In this document: positions 22,124 to 31,407 of the stretch, one piece after another
How the letters are laid out: each line of letters begins with the position of its first letter
Position numbering within the stretch: the first letter of the stretch is position 1
NCBI GenBank assembly: GCA_947501215.1
Contig: CANMUS010000006.1
Coordinates: forward strand, 1-64,000
Direction of reading: 5' to 3'
Length of the DNA: 64,000 nt
DNA from: an uncultured Erythrobacter sp.
Lineage (GTDB): Bacteria; Pseudomonadota; Alphaproteobacteria; Sphingomonadales; Sphingomonadaceae
Program-made: the position numbers and the translations under genes
The notes under the pieces: generated by a model
Database searches by the model: none
What the model was told of the DNA's origin: nothing
The model's input: the letters and a program-made list of their open reading frames with translations, nothing else

Positions 22124-23802
22124 ATGCGCCGACGAAAACTCCGAACGCTTCGGGCTGGAAGCCCGGCACCCCGGTCGAGGGCGACAAGGCCATGAGCGGT
22201 CCAGATACCGCAACCGGCAATCGCGCACTGATGCTCGAAGAGCCGCTGCTGTTCGAGATCGGTCACAGCGAGACCACCGGCGTCGATTTCGATTTCGCTG
22301 CCAAGCCGGACCTTGCCGGAGTGGAGCAGCCAAGCCCGCCGACGCCTGCGCCCACCAGTCGCCTGGGCAGTTTCGAACGGAGCGAGCCGATCGGGCTCGT
22401 CGGCCTGACCGAGCCGGAAACCGTGCGTCACTACACGCGCCTCAGCCGCCAGAACTATGCCATCGATCTCGGCCTGTTCCCGCTCGGCAGCTGCACGATG
22501 AAACACAACCCGCGGCTCAACGAGAAGGTCGCACGAATGCCCGGCTTTGCCGATGTCCATCCGCTGCAGCCGGTCGATACGGTGCGCGGCGCGCTGGAGG
22601 TGATCAACGAGCTCGCTTTCTGGCTGATCCACCTCACCGGCATGCACGGAGTGGCGATGAGCCCCAAGGCGGGCGCGCATGGCGAACTGTGCGGCATCCT
22701 CTGCATCCGCGCCGCACTGGAAGCGCGCGGCGATGCGCGGAAGGTCATCCTCGTGCCCGAAAGCGCGCATGGCACCAATCCCGCCACCGCCGCCTTCGCC
22801 GGTTACGAGATCGAGGACATTCCGGCCAATTCGGACGGCCGCGTCGATCTCGATGCGCTCAAGAGCCGCCTCGGCCCGGACGTGGCTGGCGTGATGATCA
22901 CCAATCCCTCGACCCTCGGCCTGTTCGAGCGTGACCTGAAGGCGATCTCCGACGCAGTCCACGAGGTGGGCGGCTTCGTCTATTGCGACGGCGCAAACTT
23001 TAACGCCATCGTTGGCAAGGTCCGCCCCGGCGATCTCGGCGTCGATGCGATGCATATCAATCTGCACAAGACCTTCTCTACCCCGCATGGCGGCGGCGGC
23101 CCCGGCTCCGGCCCGGTGGTGCTTTCCGAAGCGCTCAGCCCCTTCGCACCGCTGCCCTACACCTCGCGGACAAAGGACGGCGTCGTTCACCTCGTCGAGG
23201 AAGAGGACGCCGACAGCTTCTCCGAAGAGCATTTCGGCGGGCGCATGCAGCATTTCGGGCGCATGACCGCGTTCCACGGCCAGATGGGCATGTTCACCCG
23301 CGCGCTGTCCTATATCCTCAGCCATGGGGCGGACGGCTTGCGGCAGGTGGCCGAGGATGCCGTGCTCAATGCGAATTACATCCTGCGCAGCCTGGAAGAC
23401 GTGCTCGACGCGCCCTTCGCGCACAGCGGGCCCTGCATGCACGAGGCGCTGTTCAGCGACAAAGGCTTTGCCGAGGGGATGTCGACGCTCGATCTCGCCA
23501 AGGGGCTGATCGACGAAGGCTATCATCCGATGACCATGTACTTCCCGCTGGTCGTACATGGAGCCATGCTGGTCGAGCCGACCGAGACGGAAAGCAAGGC
23601 GGCGCTGGACCAGTTCATCCTGGCTCTGCGCAGCGTGGCGGAACGGGCCAAGGCTGGTGACGAGACGCTCAAGACTGCGCCCTTCTATGCCCCGCGGCGC
23701 CGCCTCGACGAAACGCAGGCCGCAAGGAAGCCGGTGCTCGCTTACAAGGAGCAAAGCGCTCCGGCCGGAACGCCGGTCGCCAGCGAAGTCGGCGGTCGCT
23801 AG
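22120..23802 (+). CDS. gcvPB: Glycine dehydrogenase (decarboxylating) subunit 2
   Basis: A 560-aa PLP-bearing subunit of the split P protein. The cofactor Lys is in [17 protein letters not shown] (about residue 315). [17 protein letters not shown] ([17 protein letters not shown]) and [19 protein letters not shown] are diagnostic. The N-terminal 40 residues are Pro/Ala-rich and variable. It converges with the flippase gene, the two stop codons overlapping. Confidence 0.95.
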   Translation: MNAPTKTPNASGWKPGTPVEGDKAMSGPDTATGNRALMLEEPLLFEIGHSETTGVDFDFAAKPDLAGVEQPSPPTPAPTSRLGSFERSEPIGLVGLTEPETVRHYTRLSRQNYAIDLGLFPLGSCTMKHNPRLNEKVARMPGFADVHPLQPVDTVRGALEVINELAFWLIHLTGMHGVAMSPKAGAHGELCGILCIRAALEARGDARKVILVPESAHGTNPATAAFAGYEIEDIPANSDGRVDLDALKSRLGPDVAGVMITNPSTLGLFERDLKAISDAVHEVGGFVYCDGANFNAIVGKVRPGDLGVDAMHINLHKTFSTPHGGGGPGSGPVVLSEALSPFAPLPYTSRTKDGVVHLVEEEDADSFSEEHFGGRMQHFGRMTAFHGQMGMFTRALSYILSHGADGLRQVAEDAVLNANYILRSLEDVLDAPFAHSGPCMHEALFSDKGFAEGMSTLDLAKGLIDEGYHPMTMYFPLVVHGAMLVEPTETESKAALDQFILALRSVAERAKAGDETLKTAPFYAPRRRLDETQAARKPVLAYKEQSAPAGTPVASEVGGR

Positions 23803-25064
23803 TCGCGGCTGTCGGTTTTCGGTTCCACGGTGATGGTGATCTGGCTGAGCGAGATCACCGCCACCCAGAACCCGATGACGGACAGCGCGCTGGCGCCGAG
23901 GACGGTGAAGGCTGCGCCCTTCAGTCCGTTCCAGTCCATCGCGACCTGCAGCAGCGACAGGCCGATGATAGTGGGCACCGCGCGCATGATGAAGGCGGTG
24001 CCGGCCCGTCCGGCGCTGACCAGTAGCGATTCAAGGCTGGCACCGACCAGTTCGATCGCCCCGGCAATGGCGAGAATAACCATCGCCCAGTAGACGACGC
24101 GAAATTCGGGCCCGGCGATCAGGACCAGTCCCGGCCGCCCGAGGAAGATTGCGACCAGCACGGCCAGCGCGCCGCCAACGAGCGCTATGTTGGCCATGCG
24201 GCGCGCCATATCGTGGGCATTGTCGCGGGCGTGCACCAGCTCGGGATAGATCGCCTTGGAAACGGTCTGCGCCAGGCTCACCAGCGCCTGGCCGAGCTGG
24301 CTGGCGACGCGGAAGCCGCCCGCGAACGCCTCTCCGCCGATCGCGCCGACAAGCAGGATGAGCACCTGTTTGGAGCCGACGTTTAGGCTGCCGGTGAGGT
24401 TGGTCGACCAGACGAATTTCCACGCCCCGGCATGCTCGCGCGGGAGGCGGAACAGGCTGATCTGCGAGAAGTCGATCCTCTCCGTCCGGCCGGCAGCAAA
24501 CCAGAGCGCGGCAGCCACGCAGACTTCGGCAGCGGCCCAGGCCAGGATGAAGCCGGTGACGTTCGGCATGAAGATCGCGGCGAGGATTGCGCCCAATGCG
24601 CGGATTATAGGCTGTACCGCCTCGGCTGCCGTCGCTCGCCCGTATTCGAACCGCAGCCGCAACAGCCCGGTCGGTGTGGTCCTGATCGCCAGCAGCGAAA
24701 CCATGCAAAAGCCGAAGGCGAGCCACAGCAGGTCGGGCGGCAGCGGGAGCCAGAACTGCGCCGACCAGCACAGTGCCGCCGCCAGCACGGTCCCGAGCAC
24801 GATGGACAGCAAATCGAGCGCGATGGCGAAGCCGGTCGCTTCGGCGGGGCCATCCTCGCTCGCACCCCAGCGCACGACGAATTGCCAGGTCTGGAAGTTC
24901 GCGAGGCCCGTGACGGTCTGCCCGAGCGCGACGATGAGCGCGAAATAGCCGAACCCGTCGAGGCCCAGCGTCCGCGTGGCGAGCGCCAGATAGACGAGGC
25001 TCAACACGGCATTGACGCCGCGGCCGCTGAGCAGCCAGCCGATATTGCGGAGCAGCCGTTTCAT
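23799..25064 (-). CDS. Polysaccharide/oligosaccharide flippase-like membrane protein
   Basis: A 421-aa protein with about 12 hydrophobic segments and the MATE/Wzx (MVF superfamily) pattern: RNIGWLLSGRGVNAVLSLVY at the N-terminus, then GSKQVLILLVGAIGG in the middle. It probably moves a lipid-linked sugar across the inner membrane, or is a related O-antigen/teichoic-type exporter. The adjacent nucleotidyltransferase gene, 18 bp upstream on the same strand, fits a surface-polysaccharide role. Substrate unknown. Confidence 0.75.
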   Translation of the reverse strand: MKRLLRNIGWLLSGRGVNAVLSLVYLALATRTLGLDGFGYFALIVALGQTVTGLANFQTWQFVVRWGASEDGPAEATGFAIALDLLSIVLGTVLAAALCWSAQFWLPLPPDLLWLAFGFCMVSLLAIRTTPTGLLRLRFEYGRATAAEAVQPIIRALGAILAAIFMPNVTGFILAWAAAEVCVAAALWFAAGRTERIDFSQISLFRLPREHAGAWKFVWSTNLTGSLNVGSKQVLILLVGAIGGEAFAGGFRVASQLGQALVSLAQTVSKAIYPELVHARDNAHDMARRMANIALVGGALAVLVAIFLGRPGLVLIAGPEFRVVYWAMVILAIAGAIELVGASLESLLVSAGRAGTAFIMRAVPTIIGLSLLQVAMDWNGLKGAAFTVLGASALSVIGFWVAVISLSQITITVEPKTDSRD

Positions 25065-25082
25065 CGCCGGACTATCGCTGCC

Positions 25083-25895
25083 TCAGGCGGCGGAGGCGTT
25101 ACGGTTGGCCAGCAGGCGTTCGGTAACTCCTAAGCTGCGCTCTTCATCGACATCGATCGCGCAATAGCCATTGCTCATCTCGATCGGGACCAGCTTGAAG
25201 CCGAAGCGGCGCGAGACCTGCGCGAACAGCTTCTCCTTCGTCCCCCAGCCGAGAAAGAAGCGGATCAGGTTCACCACGCCGAAAGCCTTGGCGATGCGGC
25301 TGGGGAATTTCACGAACTGCCCGCCGCCGCGCATGATCTCCGCTGCGCCGAGCGCCTGCTCGCTGCCGATCCAGTAGGTGTTGCAGTTGGAATAGCCGCC
25401 GTCGGAAAACTCGTAGAACTTCTTCTGGCCTACCGGGTCGGCTGCGATTACACCTTCTTTTCGCGCGAGCGCAGCGGCCGCGCCTGCCTGGTTGGCGATC
25501 GCCTTGTCGATGAATTCGGCGTAATCATGCGGCAGCCACAGGCAGTTGTCTGCCGTGGTGATCATGATCGGATAGCTTGCCCCTTCCGCGCCCGAAAAGA
25601 CGCTGTCGACGAGGTTGAGCGCGCCGGGGCGGAACACCAGTCGGCCTTCCTCCATCAGCGCCTTGATCGAAGGGATCGCCGCGATCTCGTCCGGTTCATG
25701 CGCGACCACGCGGATTTCGCCCACACGGTCGCAGGCGGCGACGTTCGCAATCACCCGCTCAATCATCGGCATGCCGCCGACCGGCACGACGCATTTCTGC
25801 GCGACACCGGCACGCTCGGCCAGCGGGTCGAGGACGCCGGAGCGCTTTCCGGCCATGACGAGGGCGGTGGTCTTTGCGTGTGTCTGCGTAGCCAT
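25083..25895 (-). CDS. MobA-like NTP transferase (nucleotidyltransferase) family protein
   Basis: A 270-aa protein with a Rossmann-like nucleotidyltransferase core: ALVMAGKRSG at the N-terminus (variant of the GGxGxR loop), KCVVPVGGMPMIERV and MITTADNCLWLP (metal-binding Asp). Such enzymes load a sugar or cofactor phosphate with a nucleotide. The position just upstream of a flippase suggests nucleotide-sugar synthesis for a glycan. The start at MATQTHAKTT is preferred; an ATG-equivalent 12 codons upstream is less likely. Confidence 0.7.
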   Translation of the reverse strand: MATQTHAKTTALVMAGKRSGVLDPLAERAGVAQKCVVPVGGMPMIERVIANVAACDRVGEIRVVAHEPDEIAAIPSIKALMEEGRLVFRPGALNLVDSVFSGAEGASYPIMITTADNCLWLPHDYAEFIDKAIANQAGAAAALARKEGVIAADPVGQKKFYEFSDGGYSNCNTYWIGSEQALGAAEIMRGGGQFVKFPSRIAKAFGVVNLIRFFLGWGTKEKLFAQVSRRFGFKLVPIEMSNGYCAIDVDEERSLGVTERLLANRNASAA

Positions 25896-25960
25896 GCGCG
25901 CGCATTTAGGCCCGAAGTGCGGGGTTGTCACCTTGCAGCGCAGCGGGCAGCGAGTGCGCC

Positions 25961-26683
25961 ATGCGGATTATCTTCAGTCGCAAGGGCTTCGACAGCGCAT
26001 CGGGGGGCGGACCGTCGCCGATCGTCGACGGGCGTCCGGTCAGCCTGCCGATCCCGGCGGGAGCAGCATCGCGCACGAGCTATGGCGATCTCGGGCTGGG
26101 AGAATTGGCGCATGCGGCCAGCCGGGGCAAGCATGGTGCCGACGACCTCTGCCATCACGATCCGATGTTCACCGACGAGGGCACCTGCCTGTTCGGCCAG
26201 GTCGGCGCAGCGCAAACGCATCTCGCCAATCGCAGGGTCGGGGTGGGCGACGTGTTCCTGTTCTTCGGTCTCTTCCGCGCGGACGGCTGCGATCCGCATC
26301 ATTGCATCTTCGGCTATCTCGAGGTGGAGGAGGTCATCGCGCTGGCCAATGGTGTGCCGGAGTGGCTCGTCGACCACCGCCACCCGCATGCGCTCGCAAT
26401 GCATGGCAAAAACGACACGATTTATGCGGGGCCGGGGAGGGTGGCTGCGCGTGCAAGCGATGCCCTGCGGCTGACGGTGCCCGAAGGCCCGCCGAGCCTG
26501 TGGGGTCGCCCGGACTGGCTGCGCAAGGGCGGCCTCAGCTATCACGACCGCGCGGACCGCTGGCTGCGCGGCGGCAGGTTGCGGAGCGTGGCGCGCGGAC
26601 AGGAATTCGTCGCCGAAATCGGCAAACGCAAGGCGCCACGCGACTGGCTGGCGCGGATGATCGCCGAGATCAGAGCGTCTTGA
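25961..26683 (+). CDS. Nmad3-like protein (nucleotide modification associated domain 3)
   Basis: A 240-aa soluble protein. MRIIFSRKGFDSASGGGPSP and the following GRPVSLPIP match, from memory, the start of the Nmad3 family, a domain predicted by comparative genomics to act with modified DNA bases. A histidine-rich middle (ADDLCHHDP, DGCDPHHC, HRHPHALAMHG) might bind metal. No DNA-modification gene is adjacent; it stands alone between a divergent nucleotidyltransferase and convergent mmsB, overlapping the latter by 14 bp. Its activity is not known. Confidence 0.6.
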   Translation: MRIIFSRKGFDSASGGGPSPIVDGRPVSLPIPAGAASRTSYGDLGLGELAHAASRGKHGADDLCHHDPMFTDEGTCLFGQVGAAQTHLANRRVGVGDVFLFFGLFRADGCDPHHCIFGYLEVEEVIALANGVPEWLVDHRHPHALAMHGKNDTIYAGPGRVAARASDALRLTVPEGPPSLWGRPDWLRKGGLSYHDRADRWLRGGRLRSVARGQEFVAEIGKRKAPRDWLARMIAEIRAS

Positions 26684-27536
26684 TGACCGAGGAGAAGTCG
26701 AGCGCGCCGTGCTCTTCGGCCAGCTTCTCGTAGATTTCCGCCGCCTTCGCACCAAGCACGGTGGTGGCGTCGACGTCCTGCGCCGCGTCCATGGCCAACC
26801 GCAGGTCCTTGAGCATTAGCGCAGTGGCGAAACCGCCCTTGTATTCGTTGTCCGCCGGGCTCTCGACCCCCACACCGGGCAGGGGCGTGTAGGCGTTGAG
26901 CGACCAGCAGTAGCCCGATGACTGGCTGGAGATCTCGTAAAATTTCTGCGGATCGAGACCGAGCTTCTCGGCCATTTTCATCGCTTCCGCCGTGCCGATC
27001 ATCGAGATCGCAAGCAGCATGTTGTTGCAGATCTTTGCGGTCTGGCCCGCACCCGCATCGCCTGCGCGGATCACCGCCTTGCCCATCGCTCGCAGCACCA
27101 CTTCGGCGCGCTTGAATGCCTTCTCAGTCCCGCCAACCATAAAGGTCAGCGTGCCGCCGGTCGCCGCCGCGATTCCGCCGGAAACGGGTGCGTCGACCAT
27201 GTCGTAGCCGGCAGCTTCGGCCTTGGCGATGACGTCCTTCGCGGTGGCGACATCGATGGTCGAGCAGTCGAGCAGGACCGCGCCCGCCGGAGCCTTGCCG
27301 ATCACGCTGCCTTCGTAGACCGACTTCACGATCGCGCCATTGGGCAGCATCGTCACCACGCCATCGACACCCTGAGTGGCTTCGCTGGCATCAGTGAAGG
27401 TTGCACAGCCATTGTCCTTGGCCGTCGCAAGCGCCTCTTCGCTGAGGTCGAAGGCATTCACCTCGTGCCCCGCCTTTACAAGGTTCGCGGCCATTCCGCC
27501 GCCCATATTGCCGAGGCCGATAAAGGCGATTTTCAT
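26670..27536 (-). CDS. mmsB: 3-hydroxyisobutyrate dehydrogenase
   Basis: A 288-aa NAD-dependent beta-hydroxyacid dehydrogenase oxidising 3-hydroxyisobutyrate to methylmalonate semialdehyde in valine breakdown. Seen: IAFIGLGNMGGGMAANL (Rossmann loop), VDAPVSGGIAAATGGTL (substrate site) and GAGQTAKICNNMLLA with the catalytic Lys. KGGFATALMLKDL is typical near residue 240. It is the last gene of the valine cluster, separated by 228 bp from the enoyl-CoA hydratase gene, so it may have its own promoter. Confidence 0.93.
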   Translation of the reverse strand: MKIAFIGLGNMGGGMAANLVKAGHEVNAFDLSEEALATAKDNGCATFTDASEATQGVDGVVTMLPNGAIVKSVYEGSVIGKAPAGAVLLDCSTIDVATAKDVIAKAEAAGYDMVDAPVSGGIAAATGGTLTFMVGGTEKAFKRAEVVLRAMGKAVIRAGDAGAGQTAKICNNMLLAISMIGTAEAMKMAEKLGLDPQKFYEISSQSSGYCWSLNAYTPLPGVGVESPADNEYKGGFATALMLKDLRLAMDAAQDVDATTVLGAKAAEIYEKLAEEHGALDFSSVIKTL

Positions 27537-27764
27537 GTTTGCATCCTCTCTCGGACAGGCTGTGTCGGGTTACATCTGGGCGACAAAGGCGACAGTGCGT
27601 CGCCTTTGCGGTCTCCGACAAGCCCTTGTTAAGTCTATCATTCTTATCGGACCGGGTGACACATTCCGAAATTCAGTGCCCCCCCGGTGGCTTTCACAAT
27701 GCCGGACGGGAAGGGTTCCTAGCGTCGCTTGGACCCTGTAGGAAAGCCTGCGCGGCAAGGGGCG

Positions 27765-28547
27765 TCAACGCCCCTTCCACTTGCCCTCGCGCTTTTCGAC
27801 GAAGGCGGCCATGCCTTCCTGCTTGTCCTCGCTCGCGGTGAGAATCTGGAAGATGCGGCGCTCGATGGTCAGGCCCTGGTCGAGGCAGGTCTCGAAAGCA
27901 GCGTTGACCATTTCCTTGTTCGCGATGGCGGCCATAGGCGGCATGCTCGCGATTTGCGCGGCGGTCTTCATCGCTTCGTCCAGCAGGCTGTCATGCGGCA
28001 CCACGCGCGCGACGAGATTGCTACGCTCGGCTTCCTCGGCGTCCATCATGCGGCCCGTCAGGCACATTTCCATGGCCTTGGACTTGCCGACCGCCTTGGT
28101 CAGGCGCTGCGATCCGCCCATGCCGGGCGCAACACCGAGCTTGATTTCGGGCTGGCCGAACTTGGCGTTTTCCGAAGCGATGATGAAATCCGCCATCATC
28201 GCAAGCTCGCACCCGCCGCCCAGCGCAAAGCCGTTCACGGCTGCGATCCAGGGCTTGCGGGTCTTTTTCACGATCTCGCTGGTCCAGGGCGCGAAGAAAT
28301 CGTCGAGATAGAAGTCTGCCGCGTCCTTCTCGCTCATTTCCTTGATGTCGGCGCCGGCGGCGAAGGCTTTGTCGCCCGAGCCGGTTAGCACCGCGCACAG
28401 CTGGCTGCTGTCGGCCTGATAGGCGGCGAAAGCCTCGATCAGCTCTTCCAGCACCTTGCTGTTCAGCGCATTGAGCGCCTTGGGGCGGTTGAGCGTGATC
28501 AGCGTGACGGCATCGCGCTGTTCGACGGTGATGGTTTCGTAGGTCAT
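27765..28547 (-). CDS. Enoyl-CoA hydratase
   Basis: A 260-aa crotonase-family enzyme. The oxyanion segments [12 protein letters not shown] and [14 protein letters not shown] and the catalytic glutamates ([16 protein letters not shown], preceded by the [17 protein letters not shown] loop) match classical enoyl-CoA hydratases. In this cluster it probably hydrates methacrylyl-CoA in valine degradation. The start at MTYET is chosen because an in-frame start five codons earlier falls in the palindromic repeat. Confidence 0.92.
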   Translation of the reverse strand: MTYETITVEQRDAVTLITLNRPKALNALNSKVLEELIEAFAAYQADSSQLCAVLTGSGDKAFAAGADIKEMSEKDAADFYLDDFFAPWTSEIVKKTRKPWIAAVNGFALGGGCELAMMADFIIASENAKFGQPEIKLGVAPGMGGSQRLTKAVGKSKAMEMCLTGRMMDAEEAERSNLVARVVPHDSLLDEAMKTAAQIASMPPMAAIANKEMVNAAFETCLDQGLTIERRIFQILTASEDKQEGMAAFVEKREGKWKGR

Positions 28548-28557
28548 TCTATTCTCC

Positions 28558-28672
28558 GTCATCCCAGCGAAAGCTGGGATCGGTCTCAGTTAAGTCCGGC
28601 CAAGCGGACAGCGATCCCAGCTATCGGGCACCCATCAAAGTAATACTTTGATGGGACCCTCGCTGGGATGAC
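28558..28672. repeat. Palindromic intergenic repeat with nested 25-bp palindrome
   Basis: The first hairpin TCCCAGCGAAAGCTGGGA near 28562 and the outer parts of the second (ATCCCAGCT... CGCTGGGAT) match the element at 20664-20746. In the loop of the second hairpin sits an extra perfect palindrome, CCCATCAAAGTA-A-TACTTTGATGGG, at 28631-28655. The gene order continues on both sides within the valine cluster. Confidence 0.85.
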
Positions 28673-28674
28673 AA

Positions 28675-29724
28675 TTACTGCAACGGCTCCCACTCCTCGC
28701 CTTCGGGAAGCGGGGCGAAGATGCTGTCGAGCAGGTCCTCGCTCACGCCCTCTGGCGTTGCCGGATCCCATTGGGGGTCGCCCGTCTTGTCGACGATCAC
28801 GGCGCGCACGCCCTCGGCGAAATCGGGGCGGGTCAGGACGCGCGAGGCGATGCGATATTCCATCCGCATGTTGTCGGCGAAGCTATCCAGCTTCTCGCTT
28901 TCCTCCAATTGGCGCAGAGCGACCTTGCAGGTCTGCGGGCTCTTGGTGCGCAGCGTGGCGAGTTCCTTGGCCGCCCAGTCGCTGTCGTCGGCCTCAAGGC
29001 TGGCGAGGATGTCTTCGTAGCGGTCGGAGGCGAAGTGCCTGTTGATGCGCTCGCAATTGGCCTCGATCCGGGGTTCGGGCGGGGTGACCGACAGCTCGGA
29101 CAGAATGCCCGCAATGCGGCCGGGATGCTCGGTGATCCGCGCCTTGGCCTCGGCCAGCTTCTCGGCCGGGATGTAATGCGTCGCAATCCCGGCGAAGTGG
29201 CATTCGGCCCCGTCCAGCCGCGCGCCGGTCAGCGCCAGGAACTGTCCCAGCCGTCCGCCGAGCCGCGAGAGGTGCCAGCCGCCGCCGACGTCGGGAAACA
29301 GGCCGATGCCCGTTTCTGGCATGGCGAAGCGCGTGTTCTCGGTCGCGACGCGATATTTGCAGGGCAGGGCAATGCCTACGCCGCCACCCATGGTGATGCC
29401 GTCCATGAAGGCCACGATGGGCTTCTCATAGGTCATCATGTGGTGGTTGAGCTGGTACTCGTCGTGAAAGAACTCGCGACCGCTCTTGCCGCCATCGTTC
29501 AGCGCGGAATGGCGCAGCAGATTGATGTCGCCGCCTGCGCAGAACCCGCGACCTTCGGCGTGGTCGAGGATGACTGCTTCGACCTCGTCGTCATCGGCCC
29601 ACCCGGACAGTGCCGCGCTCATCGCGTGGCACATGTCGAGCGTCAGCGCATGCAGCGCCTTGGGCCGATTGAGCGAGATGTGGCCGGTGCGACCGTGGGT
29701 GTGGATGTTCACTTCGTCGGTCAC
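28675..29724 (-). CDS. 3-hydroxyisobutyryl-CoA hydrolase
   Basis: A 349-aa crotonase-superfamily hydrolase that frees 3-hydroxyisobutyrate from CoA in valine degradation. It has RPKALHALTLDMCHAM, GRGFCAGGDI, FMDGITMGGGVGI and PETGIGLFPDVGGGW, the last with the family Glu/Asp pair. Its greater length than the enoyl-CoA hydratase and its position between acyl-CoA dehydrogenase and hydratase support the hydrolase call. The GTG start overlaps the stop codon of the 30-aa microprotein (GTGA), so the two are translationally coupled. Confidence 0.9.
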   Translation of the reverse strand: MTDEVNIHTHGRTGHISLNRPKALHALTLDMCHAMSAALSGWADDDEVEAVILDHAEGRGFCAGGDINLLRHSALNDGGKSGREFFHDEYQLNHHMMTYEKPIVAFMDGITMGGGVGIALPCKYRVATENTRFAMPETGIGLFPDVGGGWHLSRLGGRLGQFLALTGARLDGAECHFAGIATHYIPAEKLAEAKARITEHPGRIAGILSELSVTPPEPRIEANCERINRHFASDRYEDILASLEADDSDWAAKELATLRTKSPQTCKVALRQLEESEKLDSFADNMRMEYRIASRVLTRPDFAEGVRAVIVDKTGDPQWDPATPEGVSEDLLDSIFAPLPEGEEWEPLQ

Positions 29725-29813
29725 TTGCGACCCCGCATTTCCTTGAGAATATTGTGACCGTAAAACACGACACTGCCGATCAGTATGAGCAAAAGAGCTG
29801 ACGTTAGATCCAA
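29721..29813 (-). CDS. 30-aa single-span membrane microprotein in valine operon
   Basis: A short frame, TTG to TGA, encoding MDLTSALLLILIGSVVFYGH followed by NILKEMRGRK. A perfect AGGAGG lies 5 nt before the TTG, the acyl-CoA dehydrogenase stop lies 10 nt upstream, and its own stop overlaps the GTG of the 3-hydroxyisobutyryl-CoA hydrolase. One hydrophobic helix with a positively charged C-terminal tail suggests an inner-membrane peptide with the tail in the cytoplasm. Function unknown. Confidence 0.75.
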   Translation of the reverse strand: MDLTSALLLILIGSVVFYGHNILKEMRGRK

Positions 29814-29822
29814 AGCTGCCTC

Positions 29823-30968
29823 CTACTGCCTCAGCAAATCCCGGCCGACGATCATGCGCATGACCTGGTTGGTGCCTTCGAGGATCGAGTGCACCCGCAG
29901 ATCGCGCCAGAAGCGCTCGATCGGATAGTCCTTGAGATAACCATAGCCACCGAACAGCTGCAGCGCGTCGTTGACGACCCTGCTGCCATTGTCGGTCGCC
30001 AGCCGCTTCGCCATGGCCGAAAAGCGCGACTTGTCCGGCGCGTTGTCGGTGACCTTGGCGGCGGCGAGGTACAGGAGGGCGCGTGCGGCCTCCAGATCGG
30101 TTGCCATATCAGCCAGCATGAACTGCGTATTCTGGAACTCCGCGATCGGCGTGTCGAACTGCTGGCGATCTTTGGTGTAGGCCACTGCCTCGTCTAGGCA
30201 GCGCTGCGCGCCGCCGAGCGAGCAGGCGCCGATGTTGAGGCGTCCCCCGTCGAGACCCATCATGGCGAAGCGGAAGCCCTCGCCTTCGTCGCCGACCCGG
30301 TTCTCCACCGGCACGCGGGCATCCTCGAAGATGACCTGCGCGGTGGGGGAAGCATTCCAGCCGAGCTTCTTTTCCGGTGCGCCGAAGGAAACGCCCGGCG
30401 TGTCCTTGTCGATCACGAGGCAGGTGATGCCCTTGGTCTTGTGGTCGGAGGTGCGGACCATGGTGACATAGACATCGTTCACGCCGCCGCCGGAGATGAA
30501 CTGCTTGGTGCCGTTCAGCACATAATGGTCGCCATCCAGCACCGCGCTGGTCTTGAGGCCCGCGGCATCCGATCCGCTGCCCGGTTCGGTCAGGCAGTAG
30601 CTGGCGATCTTTTCCATGGTGACGAGGTCGGAAAGGTATTTTTCCTTCACGCCTTCGCCGCCGAAGCGGTCGATCATCCAGCTGGCCATGTTGTGGATCG
30701 AGATGAAGGCACTGGTGGTCGGGCAGCCATAGGCCATGGCTTCCATGATCAGCGCCGCCTCGAGCCGGCCGAGGCCGATGCCGCCGCTTTCTTCCGAGAC
30801 GTAGATCGCGCCGAAACCGAGTTCGGCGGTCTGCTTGATCACCTCGCGCGGGAAGTGGCTTTTCTCGTCCCACTCGCCCGCATGCGGCGTGATGTTGTCG
30901 GCGGTAAAACGCTGGGCCATTTCCTGGATGGCCAGCTGGTCGTCGGTAAGCTGGAATTGTCCTGTCAT
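29823..30968 (-). CDS. Acyl-CoA dehydrogenase (probably isobutyryl-CoA dehydrogenase)
   Basis: A 381-aa FAD enzyme. Typical blocks are CLTEPGSGSDAAGLKT, QFISGGGVND, GGYGYLKDYPIERFWRD (near residue 345) and ILEGTNQVMRMIVGRDLL. The catalytic Glu of this family falls in the last block (LEGTNQV). The location between mmsA and the hydrolase/hydratase genes makes isobutyryl-CoA, from valine, the likely substrate. Electrons would pass to electron-transfer flavoprotein. Confidence 0.9.
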   Translation of the reverse strand: MTGQFQLTDDQLAIQEMAQRFTADNITPHAGEWDEKSHFPREVIKQTAELGFGAIYVSEESGGIGLGRLEAALIMEAMAYGCPTTSAFISIHNMASWMIDRFGGEGVKEKYLSDLVTMEKIASYCLTEPGSGSDAAGLKTSAVLDGDHYVLNGTKQFISGGGVNDVYVTMVRTSDHKTKGITCLVIDKDTPGVSFGAPEKKLGWNASPTAQVIFEDARVPVENRVGDEGEGFRFAMMGLDGGRLNIGACSLGGAQRCLDEAVAYTKDRQQFDTPIAEFQNTQFMLADMATDLEAARALLYLAAAKVTDNAPDKSRFSAMAKRLATDNGSRVVNDALQLFGGYGYLKDYPIERFWRDLRVHSILEGTNQVMRMIVGRDLLRQ

Positions 30969-31017
30969 GCGGTGCGCTCTAGCCCTCTGGCGGGGGCAAG
31001 GGAAGGGGCGAGGCCGG

Positions 31018-31407
31018 TCAGTCGCGAACGATTGCCTCGGCCTCGATTTCGACTTTCCATTCCGGTCGGCAAAGCCATGCGCAGCCTACCATTGTTGCGG
31101 CGGCGCGCGCCTCGCCGAAGTAGCGGGCGTGGACCTCCCCCACTGCGTCCTGATCGGCCGGGTCGGTCAGGAACATGCGCGTGCGGATCACGTCGCTTGC
31201 CGACCCGCCGAATTCCTCGATCGCGCGAAGGATCAGGGTGCAGCAGCGCTCCGCCTGTTCGGCAGCACCGCCTTGCGTGCTCGAACCGTCGTCTTCCACC
31301 GGGCCGGTGCCGGCAACGATGATCCGGTTGCCGTCGCGAACCGCGCGAGCGAAGCCGAACTGCGCTTCGAACGGAGAGCCGGTGAAGGCGTGGCGGCGAT
31401 AGTTCAC
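31018..31407 (-). CDS. RidA (YjgF/YER057c/UK114) family protein
   Basis: A 129-aa small trimeric-type protein. The C-terminal ATMVGCAWLCRPEWKVEIEAEA corresponds to the family's substrate-pocket block, although the usual 'R' of the RxxV motif position reads differently (VIRTRMFLTDP is kept). RidA enzymes clear reactive enamine/imine intermediates of amino acid metabolism, which fits the valine cluster. The downstream gene ends of the upstream I78 gene overlap its ATG by 4 nt. Confidence 0.8.
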   Translation of the reverse strand: MNYRRHAFTGSPFEAQFGFARAVRDGNRIIVAGTGPVEDDGSSTQGGAAEQAERCCTLILRAIEEFGGSASDVIRTRMFLTDPADQDAVGEVHARYFGEARAAATMVGCAWLCRPEWKVEIEAEAIVRD

